47,086 bases of DNA from Clostridiales bacterium (GCA_015056055.1 SVHC01000023.1:1-47086); one strand, 5' to 3'. Counted from the stretch's first letter, positions 33,151 through 42,151 are shown. Notes: generated from the sequence alone by a model not told the origin. A program made the numbers and translations.

Positions 33151-33699
33151 ATGCTGCTCATTCAGGAAAAAGACATCCGCCGAAGCGAATGGACGCGCAT
33201 TTTAAGCCGTTCCTTTGCGACCGAATCCTTTTCTTCCCGGGACCTTTCGGGAGAAATCGCACTGATTCGAATTGATAAAACCAAAAGTCCCCTCTTCGTG
33301 ACCACAAACGGACGCCAGTATAAAATTGTGGATGACGGTTTCCGCTGGCTGCAGATTGCCCCCAAAGATGCCAACTGGTGGCTGACCGCCATGTTCACAC
33401 AGGATGGCGAAGCGCTCCAGTATTATTTTGATGTCACACTGGAAAATCGCGTATCTTCAGGCGGAAATTCCACCTTCCTGGATTTGTTTCTGGACGTAGT
33501 CATGCTCCCCGGAGGCGAATGCATTCTTCTGGACAAGGATGAACTTGATGAAGCGCTGACCCAGTCCGTCATCACACCGGAGCAGCATGCTTTTGCATGG
33601 AAAACGGCAAATATGCTGCTGGAAGCGCTTCCGCGCCGTCACGAAGAACTCCATGCTTTCTGCCAGCAACACCGCAGGAAGCTTGAAACTCTCCTGTAA
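33151..33699 (+). CDS. DUF402 domain protein
   Basis: 182 residues. The barrel-like central part (about 70-140) with QYYFDVTLENRV, FLDLFLDVVMLPGG and LLDKDELDEAL matches DUF402. The conserved acidic residues of these segments bind metal in the FomD/NtdP-type phosphatases of this fold. Such proteins hydrolyse nucleoside di- or triphosphates in Bacillus and Staphylococcus; activity here is inferred from the fold. The ATG follows AAAGGAGA. It is a single-gene plus-strand unit. Confidence 0.85.
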   Translation: MLLIQEKDIRRSEWTRILSRSFATESFSSRDLSGEIALIRIDKTKSPLFVTTNGRQYKIVDDGFRWLQIAPKDANWWLTAMFTQDGEALQYYFDVTLENRVSSGGNSTFLDLFLDVVMLPGGECILLDKDELDEALTQSVITPEQHAFAWKTANMLLEALPRRHEELHAFCQQHRRKLETLL

Positions 33700-33794
33700 T
33701 TCACTGAATCCGGCGCCCCTTGGAGCAAGGAGATGTATCACCGCAGGTGACGGAGGGGATTCACCTCGCCCGTCCGCTATTCTTGTCATTTCAA
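33700..33794. repeat. Partial dispersed repeat between convergent genes
   Basis: The segment includes a TCACCGCAGGTGA dyad and the 25-bp sequence (33770-33794) found exactly at 24450-24474. It follows the DUF402 stop codon. Confidence 0.5.
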
Positions 33795-33800
33795 TAACAT

Positions 33801-33840
33801 GCCCCGGTGCAGGCGTACTGCCTGCGCCGGGGCTTATTCT
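33801..33840. terminator. Terminator between the DUF402 and comEA genes
   Basis: A 14-bp GC-rich stem (33801-33814 with 33820-33833, one G-T pair) followed by TTATTCTTT on the plus strand. Confidence 0.8.
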
Positions 33841-34251
33841 TTATTGTTTTGCAATTGCACGGCCGCGAATCTTTTCAACCTTTGCTTCTCCGATTCCGTC
33901 AATCCGCATAAGGTCATCAACGGATGCAAAAGGGCCGTTTTCTTCGCGATAGTTCACGATGCGTCCGGCAAGTTCCTCGCCGATTCCCGGAAGGGACATG
34001 AGAGCATCCACGCCGGCCGTATTGATATCTATGTATACCCTGCCCTTTGCATAGACCGCCTCTTCCGCCTCGATGCGATGCACGCCGGACAAAAGATTCT
34101 CCCCGCGCACCATGTTTTTCCACAGTCCGCGTCCCGCAATCAGGCAGCCCGCAATCAGCAAAAGCAGAAAGACTGCCGCATCCACACGCGTGATGCGCCA
34201 GCCGGAGAAATAATATTTCATCCATGCGCCGAATTTTTCCAGTCTGCGCAT
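33841..34251 (-). CDS. comEA: ComEA-like DNA-binding protein (helix-hairpin-helix)
   Basis: 136 residues. A membrane helix at about 25-42 is followed by a linker and a C-terminal pair of helix-hairpin-helix motifs (INTAGVDALMSLPGIGEELAGRIV, then IDGIGEAKVEKI). This is the layout of ComEA, which binds double-stranded DNA at the cell surface for uptake. The SLBB domain common in ComEA is absent, so the protein is short. No comEB or comEC lies next to it. The ATG is five bases after AGGAGG. Confidence 0.85.
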   Translation of the reverse strand: MRRLEKFGAWMKYYFSGWRITRVDAAVFLLLLIAGCLIAGRGLWKNMVRGENLLSGVHRIEAEEAVYAKGRVYIDINTAGVDALMSLPGIGEELAGRIVNYREENGPFASVDDLMRIDGIGEAKVEKIRGRAIAKQ

Positions 34252-34267
34252 TTTCTCCTCCTGCAAA

Positions 34268-34297
34268 TTCGTCCTGCGCCCAAAGACGCAGGACGAA
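34268..34297 (-). terminator. Hairpin between the YhcN-like and comEA genes
   Basis: An 11-bp stem (34268-34278 with 34287-34297). Only a weak ATTT tail follows, so it may attenuate rather than stop transcription. Confidence 0.45.
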
Positions 34298-34308
34298 ACC
34301 TATTGCTC

Positions 34309-34881
34309 TTATCTCATGGTTGTGGTATTGCGGACAATCGTATCAATATCGCTGTCCAACTCGTCAATGCTCTGACCCGCTTTCACCGCATCGCTGATTT
34401 CATAGATGCGAGTGACGTCCTCCTCATTGGCGGTGACCGCCACAATCTGAAGCGTCGGGTCCGCAGCCTTGATCTGGCCTGCGATCATCTCACGGATGCG
34501 CTCGGTCATCTCGCCCTTATACTGCGGAGTGAATCGCACGCCTACAAGCGCGGTATTGCCGCTTACAACAATGCGGCATTCCGCAATTTCGGAGATCTGA
34601 CCGATACGGTTTTCGATCGTATCCGCATTGGTCATCCAGTCATACTTCTGCGCGGGTACACCATTCTGTCCGTTCTGTACAGCAGTGCCGGTGCTCTCCT
34701 GATTGGCAGGAGCCACGGTCGCAACGGGCGCAGGTATACCGGTTGCGGTAGGTGCGCCGCTAAAGGGATTCATCGTAGCCCCGGGCGTTGCCTGGGGTGA
34801 AGCGGTGTTCATGCATGCGCCTGCCACAAGCGCCAGAACGATGAGTAAAAGTGCTGCAATCTGTGATTTTCGAAATTTCAT
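34309..34881 (-). CDS. YhcN/YlaJ family sporulation lipoprotein
   Basis: 190 residues. A lipoprotein signal peptide ends in LVAGAC (Cys23). A Pro/Ala/Thr-rich linker follows to about residue 75. The C-terminal YhcN/YlaJ domain starts at ADTIENRIGQISEIAECRIVVSGNTALVGV. Members are spore-coat or forespore membrane lipoproteins in Bacillus, so the gene hints that the organism forms endospores, though non-sporulating Clostridia also keep homologues. The ATG has GGGAGG eight to nine bases upstream. Confidence 0.87.
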   Translation of the reverse strand: MKFRKSQIAALLLIVLALVAGACMNTASPQATPGATMNPFSGAPTATGIPAPVATVAPANQESTGTAVQNGQNGVPAQKYDWMTNADTIENRIGQISEIAECRIVVSGNTALVGVRFTPQYKGEMTERIREMIAGQIKAADPTLQIVAVTANEEDVTRIYEISDAVKAGQSIDELDSDIDTIVRNTTTMR

Positions 34882-34940
34882 GATTCAAACCTCCCTTGCA
34901 AGCGCTAGTATGCGCAGCAATCGGAAGTTTAATCCATGTT

Positions 34941-36581
34941 TCAATCCAAAGCCTTGTAAAAACAGCTGCCGCCGACAAATTCGCGCAGAATCGAATTGAG
35001 CGGAATCTCGTTTTCCACATCTGCCGACTGAACATAGTTCAGGAATTTCACTACCCGGCGCGCAAGTGTGTAATGCTTGCTCTCGGGCGGGATGCGAATA
35101 AGCATGGGATAGGCGTATTTTTTCAGGATCGCCAATTCATACACAAGCGATGAATTGAACATCACATCCGCATACTCCTGATAGGGGAAAATGTGCTTTT
35201 CCTCGCCCGCTCTCACGGAATCCCACATATTCATGGTTTCTTCCGGCGACGTACCGCGGAACTGATAATCGCGCACCATACGCCTGAGCAGGCGTGCGTC
35301 CGTTGTACGGATGCGGTTGTGATCATCCAGATTGATGGTAGTCAAAGCAGAAATATAGATCATGAATTTCTGGCTGCGGGGAACATCGCGGGTAAGCCGC
35401 TCATTGAGCGCATGAATGCCTTCAATCAGGATCGGCTGCCCGGGTTCTACCGACAGTTCATGCGTCTGCTGTTTGCGCTTTCCGGTCACAAAGTCATACT
35501 CCGGCGCATCGATCTTCCTGCCCTGCAGAAGGGCTACCAGATGTTCTCCAATCAGTCCAAGATCCAGCGCATCCGGCGTTTCCAGATCGCACTCGCCGTT
35601 TTCATCCACCGGCAGCTTATCGCGGTCGATATAGTAATCATCCAGCGACAGCTTCATCGGCTGGTGCCCCAGTGCGCGCAGCGCAATGGAAAGGCGGTGT
35701 GCCAGGGTGGTTTTTCCGGAAGAAGACGGACCGGCAATCAGAATCAGCCTTGCGCCGCTTTCCAGAAATTTGCGTGCGATGTCATTGATGGACATATCAT
35801 GCAGAACTTCGTTCACGCGGATAAATTCGCGCAGCGTGCGTTTTTTCACCATCTCATTGAGGTCTGCCACATTGGAAACACCCAGAATCTCGTTCCACCT
35901 TGCGCTTTCCGAAAATGTGCGCATCAGTTTGGGAAGTTCGGCAAGTTCGCTCGCCTTCGATGCGTCCGGTCTGTCGGGCAGAAGCAGCGCAAGTCCCGGC
36001 AAAAGCAGCTTCACATCAAACACGGGCACATATCCCGTGGACGGAGCCATTTCGCCGTAAAGATACTCCAGCATACCGTCGCATTCATACAGCTGAAACT
36101 GCTCAAATGCACGGTATTTCAAAAGCCGTACCTTATCTTCCTCGCCATGCGAGGCAAAATACTCGATAGCGTCATCACGCGAGACGGCACGTTTTTCAAA
36201 CGGGATATCTTCCCGAACAATTCGGCGCATCTCCTCCGCAATGGCTTCCGCCGTAGCATGCGTCACAGGCGCATCCGGACGGATATACAGTCCCCGGCGG
36301 ATGGAATGCTCTATCCGCACGTGAACGCCCGGCATCACACGCCGCACCGCACACAGGAACACAAACCGAAGGGAACGCTCGTAAACCCTGCGTCCCTCTT
36401 CGTCATCATAAGTCAGGATCTGTGCTTCTTCCCCTTCTGTGGGCATCGCCGTCAGAGGAAGTGTATTTCCGCGCACGCGAATCGCCAGCGCACGCCTGTC
36501 ATAGGCAAGCTGCTCTGCCGCCGCGCGGTAATCCTGTCCCTTTTCCAATTCGACGTTCTGTCCGTTCAGAAGGAAGCGCAT
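34941..36581 (-). CDS. Uridine kinase-like nucleoside kinase with TGS/ThrRS-like N-terminus
   Basis: 546 residues. A TGS-like segment and a threonyl-tRNA-synthetase editing-like domain (about 1-200) precede a uridine/phosphoribulokinase domain with P-loop AGPSSSGKTT (about 284-293) and SLDDYYIDRDKLP. This fusion is common in Clostridia and Thermotoga; the kinase phosphorylates uridine or another nucleoside with ATP. The editing-like half has no synthetase catalytic domain, so it is not a tRNA synthetase. The ATG follows a GAGGTGG-type ribosome binding site that overlaps the end of the preceding gene. Confidence 0.9.
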   Translation of the reverse strand: MRFLLNGQNVELEKGQDYRAAAEQLAYDRRALAIRVRGNTLPLTAMPTEGEEAQILTYDDEEGRRVYERSLRFVFLCAVRRVMPGVHVRIEHSIRRGLYIRPDAPVTHATAEAIAEEMRRIVREDIPFEKRAVSRDDAIEYFASHGEEDKVRLLKYRAFEQFQLYECDGMLEYLYGEMAPSTGYVPVFDVKLLLPGLALLLPDRPDASKASELAELPKLMRTFSESARWNEILGVSNVADLNEMVKKRTLREFIRVNEVLHDMSINDIARKFLESGARLILIAGPSSSGKTTLAHRLSIALRALGHQPMKLSLDDYYIDRDKLPVDENGECDLETPDALDLGLIGEHLVALLQGRKIDAPEYDFVTGKRKQQTHELSVEPGQPILIEGIHALNERLTRDVPRSQKFMIYISALTTINLDDHNRIRTTDARLLRRMVRDYQFRGTSPEETMNMWDSVRAGEEKHIFPYQEYADVMFNSSLVYELAILKKYAYPMLIRIPPESKHYTLARRVVKFLNYVQSADVENEIPLNSILREFVGGSCFYKALD

Positions 36582-36582
36582 A

Positions 36583-37203
36583 TTATTCCACCTCTACTTT
36601 GACGTCACCGAAGAATTCCGGACAATGGAAATTCGGATGCGGCCATTCGATGGGGAGCATGGCTCCGTAGTGTTCGTTTTTGCCGCCGCAGCGGTACATG
36701 TTGGCGCGAATGCTGTCGCCCAGCTTCTTTCCGAAATTCTCGATAAAGAAGGATGCCGGCAATTCATAATATGCTGCCCACCATGCGCCATTATGCTTGC
36801 TGGTAACGGGAGCAACGCCTTCGGGCAGCGTGGTATATACCTTGCGGTTTCCCTTGGGACCCACGCCGATGTGGATCACGCCCAGAGGATTGATTTCGCA
36901 GTTGACATAGCCTTCCTCTGCGGAGAAGGGCTGGAAGAAAAATTCCATGCACGAATCGATGCAGACCATTCCGCCGGTCTGCTTTTCATTTGCCTGAATT
37001 TCCTCTTCACGGGCATACATCAGAACACACATCGTGTCCCCGCGCATACCTACGCGGCCGCGGGTATCCGGGCGGTATTCATTGCCCCACGGATAAATGG
37101 AAATGTTCCATTCCTCGGTTTCAAGCCATGCTTCCGGAAGATTCTCCGGGAAAAACTCGCCGTCAAACGGCACCTTCAGATCTTTCACCTGCTTAATAAT
37201 CAT
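36583..37203 (-). CDS. CBM9-like (DOMON-fold) carbohydrate-binding protein
   Basis: 206 residues, no signal peptide, apparently one beta-sandwich domain. DSCMEFFFQPFSAEEGYVNCEIN and the NPLGVIHIG stretch resemble the family 9 carbohydrate-binding modules often found as stand-alone cytoplasmic proteins in gut Clostridia. Ligand and role are unknown. The ATG at 37203 is eight bases after GGAG; a GTG at 37212 is too close. It lies between parB and the nucleoside kinase on the same strand. Confidence 0.75.
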   Translation of the reverse strand: MIIKQVKDLKVPFDGEFFPENLPEAWLETEEWNISIYPWGNEYRPDTRGRVGMRGDTMCVLMYAREEEIQANEKQTGGMVCIDSCMEFFFQPFSAEEGYVNCEINPLGVIHIGVGPKGNRKVYTTLPEGVAPVTSKHNGAWWAAYYELPASFFIENFGKKLGDSIRANMYRCGGKNEHYGAMLPIEWPHPNFHCPEFFGDVKVEVE

Positions 37204-37251
37204 TCTGCTCACTCCTTTTTCAATATTCGATAACCGATGGTTTTAATGAAC

Positions 37252-38130
37252 TCAGGCTCCGTTCTGCCGGAGCATCTCAAGAACCTCCCAGATGCGCTGC
37301 AGATCGTCCTGACTGTAATAGTTCAATACCAGTTTGCCCTTCTGCTCATCGCCGTCGATCTTTGCGCGTGTACCGAAAATTTCGCGCGCCATGCGTTCCA
37401 ATTCATTGAGTTCGCCTGTACGATGGGGCTTTTCCGGTTTCTTGGGTTCCTCCTCCGGCTGTGCGCAGAGGCGTTCCAGCTGCCGCACGGAGAATCCCTG
37501 CTGCACGGTAAGTTCGGCAAGCTTGACCTGCCGTTCTTTCGAAACCGCAACCAGTGCACGCGCATGACCGGCAGAAAGCTGACCGGCTTTCACCATGGCA
37601 ATGACCTTTTCATCCAGCGTCAGAAGTCTTAAAAGATTGGCAATCGCCGGACGGCTCTTGCCCAGACGCTGCGCCGCGTTTTCCTGCGTATAGCCGCACT
37701 GATCCATCAGACTGCGGATACCCATGGCTTCTTCGATCGGATTGAGGTCTTCGCGCTGCAGATTTTCGATCAGCGCAACCTCCAGCCGAATGGTTTCATC
37801 CCATTCGCGCACAATTGCCGGAATTTCCTTAAGTCCTGCCAATCGCGCCGCACGGTAGCGTCTTTCGCCCGCAATGATCGTATATCGTCCTGCGCGCTCA
37901 GCCACCGCAATCGGCTGAATCACGCCCACGCTGCGGATGGATTCGGCAAGTTCTTCCAAGGCATGCTCATCGAACGTACGGCGGGGCTGATCGGGATTGA
38001 CATCGATCTTCGCCACAGGGATCTGAACAACCTTGTCCCCCACTTCCGCGTCTTTCTGCTCTTCAATTTCTATATCATCGCCCAGAAGCGCGCCAAGACC
38101 GCGCCCAAGACCTTTTTTCCCCATACTCAT
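37252..38130 (-). CDS. parB: Chromosome-partitioning protein ParB (Spo0J)
   Basis: 292 residues. The N-terminus GKKGLGRGLGALLGDD is the ParA-stimulating peptide of Spo0J proteins. The CTPase/ParB domain has GERRYRAARLAGL and NLQREDLNPIEEA. The KorB-like helix-turn-helix (YTQENAAQRLGKSRPAIANLLRLL) binds parS. The C-terminus is a dimerisation helix. It loads onto parS and spreads as a CTP-dependent clamp. Starts at 38130 and 38124 are both possible. No good parS site was found in the window. Confidence 0.95.
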   Translation of the reverse strand: MSMGKKGLGRGLGALLGDDIEIEEQKDAEVGDKVVQIPVAKIDVNPDQPRRTFDEHALEELAESIRSVGVIQPIAVAERAGRYTIIAGERRYRAARLAGLKEIPAIVREWDETIRLEVALIENLQREDLNPIEEAMGIRSLMDQCGYTQENAAQRLGKSRPAIANLLRLLTLDEKVIAMVKAGQLSAGHARALVAVSKERQVKLAELTVQQGFSVRQLERLCAQPEEEPKKPEKPHRTGELNELERMAREIFGTRAKIDGDEQKGKLVLNYYSQDDLQRIWEVLEMLRQNGA

Positions 38131-38133
38131 CGC

Positions 38134-38895
38134 TTATTTGTTCCTTTCAATCAGCTCATCCGCCAATCCCCTGTACGCCTCCGCACCGGGACACTTTGCA
38201 TCGTACAGGTGAATCGGTTTGCCATGGCTGGGTGCCTCGCTCAAACGCACATTGCGCGGCACGATCGACCCGAACACCTTGCCCTTGAAATGCTTTTTGA
38301 CCTCATGTACCACCTGAATACCCAGATTGGTACGTCCGTCCAGCATGGTGAGCACAACACCCTCCACCGCCAGCGACGGATTCAGCCTTTTCTTGACCAG
38401 ATTGAGCGTGTTGACCAGCTGCCCCACGCCCTCCAGCGCATAATATTCACACTGGATCGGGATAATCACACTGTCCGCCGCAGTAAGGGAATTGAGCGTA
38501 AGCAATCCAAGCGAAGGCGGACAGTCAATAAAGATATACTCATAGTCGTCGCGCACAGCATTAAGCGCCTCTCGCATAAGACCTTCGCGCGCTTCCATGC
38601 CTACCATTTCGATCTCTGCGCCCGCCAGCGCGATATCCGACGGAATCAGCCACAGGTTTTTAACCGCCGTTTCCATCACGGCATCCTTTGCCGCCGTTTC
38701 GCCGATCAGAACATTATATACGGATGCACGACCCTTCGCACTGCGACCCACTCCGCTGGTGGCGTTTCCCTGCGGATCCAGATCCACAAGCAGCGTGCGT
38801 TTCCCCTTCGCCGCCACGCAAGCTGACAGATTGATGGCCGTGGTCGTCTTTCCGACGCCGCCCTTTTGATTTGTTACCGCAATAATCTTTCCCAT
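38134..38895 (-). CDS. parA: Chromosome-partitioning ATPase ParA (Soj)
   Basis: 253 residues. Deviant Walker A KGGVGKTTT (residues 10-18), A' LVDLDPQGNAT and B FIDCPPSLGLL motifs are complete, and the short N-terminus marks a chromosomal Soj-type ParA. It works with ParB in origin segregation and, in Bacillus, control of DnaA. It lies four bases upstream of parB. cimA ends 13 bases before its ATG. Confidence 0.95.
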   Translation of the reverse strand: MGKIIAVTNQKGGVGKTTTAINLSACVAAKGKRTLLVDLDPQGNATSGVGRSAKGRASVYNVLIGETAAKDAVMETAVKNLWLIPSDIALAGAEIEMVGMEAREGLMREALNAVRDDYEYIFIDCPPSLGLLTLNSLTAADSVIIPIQCEYYALEGVGQLVNTLNLVKKRLNPSLAVEGVVLTMLDGRTNLGIQVVHEVKKHFKGKVFGSIVPRNVRLSEAPSHGKPIHLYDAKCPGAEAYRGLADELIERNK

Positions 38896-38908
38896 ATATC
38901 CGTGCCCA

Positions 38909-40465
38909 CTAACTTTCCAGCATCAGCAAGTATTCTATCGAATCCGAAAGGGCAATAAAGCTCGCCTCAATGATATTGGAAGAATATCCTACCGTCGACC
39001 AGACGCGTTTTCCGTCTGTTGACTCCATCATAAAGCGCACGCTTGATTCCGTGCCGCGATCTTCCACAACGCGTACCTTCAGGTCCACAAGGCGCACGCC
39101 GCCAAGCAGCGGATAAAAGCGCAGAAGCGCCTTTTTGAGTGCCCTGTCCAACGCATCTACCGGACCATTACCCTCATCAGCCGTAATTTCCACCTGATTG
39201 CCCACGCCGATTTTGACATATGCCTGCGAATTTTTTTCATCCTCCGGCTTACGGCATACTACATTGAAATCTATCACGCGGAAAAATTCCCGCCGCCTGC
39301 CCAGCGCACCGAGAATACGCAGTTCAAGGGATGCATCCGCATCCTCGAAAGCATACCCGTCCGCCTCCAGCTTTTTGAGCATATTCACAATGTTCGCCAC
39401 TTCCGGGCTGTCGCGGTCAATATCCGGCGCAATCTGCTTCAGTTTCAGCATCAGTGCGCCGCGCCCGGACTGCTCGCTCAGAAGATACCGTCTGTGATTG
39501 CCTACATCCTCGGGCAAAACATGCTCAAACGTCGCAGGATTTTTCATTACGCCGTCAATATGCATGCCTGCCTTATGTGCGAATGCGCTGTCACCCACAT
39601 AGGGGGTCTTTTCGTCCATTTGCAAATTGGCAATATCCGCCACAAAGCGCGCAGTACCCGAAAGTGCGGTAAGATTTCCCGAAAGCAGTACATCGTACCC
39701 CATCTTCAAAGCCAGATTGGGAATCACCGTGCACAGATTGGCGTTTCCGCACCGCTCACCGTATCCGTTGATAGTGCCCTGCACCTGCACCGCTCCGCCG
39801 CGCACGGCAAACATCGTACATGCCGTAGCCAGTCCGGAATCATTGTGCGTGTGGATTCCCACAACATTTCCAAAGCGGCTGCATACCTTTTCCACCACGC
39901 TCTGCGTAGTCTCCGGAAGCGTTCCGCCGTTCGTATCGCACAAAATCAGGCGCTCCGCTCCCGCTTTCAGCGCAGCGGCAAGTACATCCATGGCATACTC
40001 TTCATCGCGCGCGAATCCATCAAAAAAATGCTCCGCATCAAAAAATACCCGGATACCCTTTTCCGTCAGAAACCGTATGGAGTCGGACACCATGCGCAGA
40101 TTTTCCTCCAGCGGCACGCGCAAAACCTCGCGCACCTGGAATGCGCAAGCCTTGCCCACCAGCGAAACCACGCCTGCACCACATGCGGCAAGCGCAAGCA
40201 GCTGAGCATCCTCCTCCGCCTTCGCACCGGCGCGGCAGGTCATGCCGAATGCGGCCAGTCTTGAATTTTCAAGCGCAATATTATCGCGCGCAAATTCAAA
40301 GAGCTTCGCATCCTTCGGACTGGCTCCCGGATTCCCGGCTTCTATAAAATCCACGCCCATCTTATCCAGCGCGCGGATAATTTTGATTTTGTCCTCAATG
40401 GAAAATACAACGCGTTCAGCCTGAGCGCCGTCGCGCAGTGTTGTATCCAGTATTTCAATTCTCAT
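38909..40465 (-). CDS. cimA: (R)-citramalate synthase
   Basis: 518 residues. A DRE-TIM barrel opens with LDTTLRDGAQAER (metal and substrate site). FFDAEHFFDGFARDEEYA and HTHNDSGLA are typical of the CimA branch rather than LeuA. The C-terminal ~150 residues are the LeuA-type allosteric dimer domain. It condenses acetyl-CoA and pyruvate to citramalate on the threonine-independent route to isoleucine. The ATG at 40465 follows GAGG; upstream in-frame ATGs run through the terminator hairpin and are unlikely. No ilv or leu genes are adjacent. Confidence 0.9.
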   Translation of the reverse strand: MRIEILDTTLRDGAQAERVVFSIEDKIKIIRALDKMGVDFIEAGNPGASPKDAKLFEFARDNIALENSRLAAFGMTCRAGAKAEEDAQLLALAACGAGVVSLVGKACAFQVREVLRVPLEENLRMVSDSIRFLTEKGIRVFFDAEHFFDGFARDEEYAMDVLAAALKAGAERLILCDTNGGTLPETTQSVVEKVCSRFGNVVGIHTHNDSGLATACTMFAVRGGAVQVQGTINGYGERCGNANLCTVIPNLALKMGYDVLLSGNLTALSGTARFVADIANLQMDEKTPYVGDSAFAHKAGMHIDGVMKNPATFEHVLPEDVGNHRRYLLSEQSGRGALMLKLKQIAPDIDRDSPEVANIVNMLKKLEADGYAFEDADASLELRILGALGRRREFFRVIDFNVVCRKPEDEKNSQAYVKIGVGNQVEITADEGNGPVDALDRALKKALLRFYPLLGGVRLVDLKVRVVEDRGTESSVRFMMESTDGKRVWSTVGYSSNIIEASFIALSDSIEYLLMLES

Positions 40466-40492
40466 AGCAGTATACCTCATTCTTAATGATAC

Positions 40493-40520
40493 AAAAAAAC
40501 CGCGCTTTTTGCAAGCGCGG
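40493..40520 (-). terminator. Terminator upstream of cimA
   Basis: CCGCGCTT / AAGCGCGG stem with a 5-base loop and seven T residues on the minus strand. It ends transcription from the YdcF-like gene. Confidence 0.88.
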
Positions 40521-40568
40521 CGCAAGAATTATCTGCTTTTTTGTGAAAGTATTTTGGAAAAGCAATCT

Positions 40569-41150
40569 TCAGAACAGCTTTCTCAGACAATAAACCACCC
40601 AGCTGGCTGCCTCACGCGTGCGCAGCCGCCATATCGTAAAAAACGGACGGGGCGATGCGGCATGCAGTCCCCATGCGGTTTCTATACCGGCATCCTTCGC
40701 AAGCCACAGGGCACGCTCGACATGATAGTCCGAAGTAATGATAATGGCACTTTTAAAACCATTCTCATCCATGATAACCTTTGCATTTTCCAGATTCTGC
40801 TCGGTATTGAAGGAGTTCTCCTCCGTGAAAACAGCCTTCTCCGGTATGCCCGCATCCAGCAGCACGTTTTTCATCACGCTCGCCTCAGTTGCAGGCTCAT
40901 TGGAACCCTGCGCACCGCAAACGATAATGTATTTTGAAAGCCCTTTTTCGTATGCCTCAATCGCACTGTCCAGCCGGTAGGTCAGCGCATCGGAAGGTTT
41001 CCCATCCTTCCATACTCTGGCGCCAAGCACAATCATGCAATCGGACTCCTGCACTTCGCGCTGCATGCGCGATCTTGCATATACGCAGCCCACAAGAGTT
41101 CCTCCGACCAGTGCTCCCACTATAATCAGTATCAGAAGAAATGCTTTCAT
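40569..41150 (-). CDS. YdcF/SanA-like DUF218 membrane protein
   Basis: 193 residues. One N-terminal membrane helix (about 2-24) precedes a DUF218 domain: DCMIVLGARVW, GLSKYIIVCGAQG, TEENSFNTEQNLENAK and ITSDYHVERAL. Members (SanA, ElyC, YdcF) influence envelope integrity and cell-wall precursor or antibiotic sensitivity; the reaction is unsettled. The ATG at 41150 has AGGGG nine bases upstream; ATGs at 41171 and 41159 are alternatives. Confidence 0.85.
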   Translation of the reverse strand: MKAFLLILIIVGALVGGTLVGCVYARSRMQREVQESDCMIVLGARVWKDGKPSDALTYRLDSAIEAYEKGLSKYIIVCGAQGSNEPATEASVMKNVLLDAGIPEKAVFTEENSFNTEQNLENAKVIMDENGFKSAIIITSDYHVERALWLAKDAGIETAWGLHAASPRPFFTIWRLRTREAASWVVYCLRKLF

Positions 41151-41210
41151 TCGCCGCATCCCCTTTGCCATATTCCACACCGTCCCCGTTTCCGAAAAGC
41201 AGGCAAGCCG

Positions 41211-41269
41211 AATAAAAAACGCCCCGGAATCCTGCTGTTGTTTCCTTTTTTGACGCAGGTATTCCGGGG
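41211..41269 (-). terminator. Terminator of the Usp gene
   Basis: A 15-bp stem of CCCCGGAAT-ACCTGC with its near complement encloses a 20-base loop and is followed by GTTTTTTATT on the minus strand. Confidence 0.8.
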
Positions 41270-41286
41270 ATGGTTCCGTACTATTT

Positions 41287-41673
41287 TCAGTCCTCGTCGT
41301 ATACAGTCTTGATTTCAACATCGGGCAGACGCGAGATGACATCGTCCACAATATCAAATGCAGCCCTTTTGCTTCGGGGCAGACGCCCCATTACAATCGT
41401 GCCCACACCCAGCTTTTCAGCCTGTGCCACGATGGTGGAAACTACATCCGCCGAACGCACCATCATCATATCTGCACCATGCTCCTTGGAAATCTGATAC
41501 AGATATTCCAGCGCCTCGCTTTCGCTGGGATTGCCCAGAAGACTGTCCCCCACGCGTGCAATATGAATCACCTGCAGCGGCGCATTCTTTTCCTTTGCAA
41601 CTTCCGCGCCCGCAACGATCAGACGTTCGCACGTTTTCTGGCGCGTTACGCATACCAGTACGGCCTCTTCCAT
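41287..41673 (-). CDS. Universal stress protein family protein
   Basis: 128 residues with the Usp alpha/beta fold. AVLVCVTRQKTCERLI forms the first strand and loop, APLQVIHIARVGDSL the second, and LGVGTIVMGRLPRSKRAAF the nucleotide-binding-type loop near the C-terminus, resembling the G-2x-G-9x-G motif only in part. The domain is of the same type as the first 136 residues of the KdpD-like kinase at 19783-21753. The ATG follows GGGGGCGATC. It follows the membrane-protein gene by 16 bases and probably shares its promoter. Confidence 0.82.
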   Translation of the reverse strand: MEEAVLVCVTRQKTCERLIVAGAEVAKEKNAPLQVIHIARVGDSLLGNPSESEALEYLYQISKEHGADMMMVRSADVVSTIVAQAEKLGVGTIVMGRLPRSKRAAFDIVDDVISRLPDVEIKTVYDED

Positions 41674-41689
41674 ATGATCGCCCCCTTTG

Positions 41690-42151
41690 TTACACCACTT
41701 CGATATTTTTGATATAATTTCCGTACGATTCGATTCTGAGTTTCTGACCTTTTTTATAATCCTTCGGAACAGGCTTGTCCGCATCCCAGAGATAGAGCAT
41801 TTCCACGCTCTCATCCATTTCTTCGCAAACAATGAAATCCTTGACTGCCACGCCTTCCAGCACACGTTCTTCCTTCGAAACGTCTACAAACAGCACTTCG
41901 CTTGTGCGGGAAAGGCCGCCATGCATATCCTTCATCAATCTGTAATACCGCTTCCAGGGTGCAAACACCATCGTGCCGTAAAAATATGCCGCCCAGGCGC
42001 CGATCAGAAGAACTGCGCTGCCGACAATGCGCAGACGCAGCGAAAGCATTACCGCGAACACCGCCGCCATCCCAACCAGAATCAAAGCCATCGCGCCCAG
42101 GTGAAAAAAGAAGCCCTTGCGTGCGCGGAAATAATCATTTGACGTAAACAT
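41690..42151 (-). CDS. Two-helix membrane protein of unknown function
   Basis: 153 residues, family not recognised. Two membrane helices (about 15-37 and 42-62) are followed by a ~90-residue cytoplasmic beta-rich part (SEVLFVDVSKEERVLEGVAVKDFIVCEE…) with a WDADKPVPKDYKKGQKL segment, which looks like a small SH3- or OB-like barrel. It is the first gene of a two-gene unit with the Usp gene. A clear promoter precedes it. The ATG follows GGGAGG. Confidence 0.78.
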   Translation of the reverse strand: MFTSNDYFRARKGFFFHLGAMALILVGMAAVFAVMLSLRLRIVGSAVLLIGAWAAYFYGTMVFAPWKRYYRLMKDMHGGLSRTSEVLFVDVSKEERVLEGVAVKDFIVCEEMDESVEMLYLWDADKPVPKDYKKGQKLRIESYGNYIKNIEVV

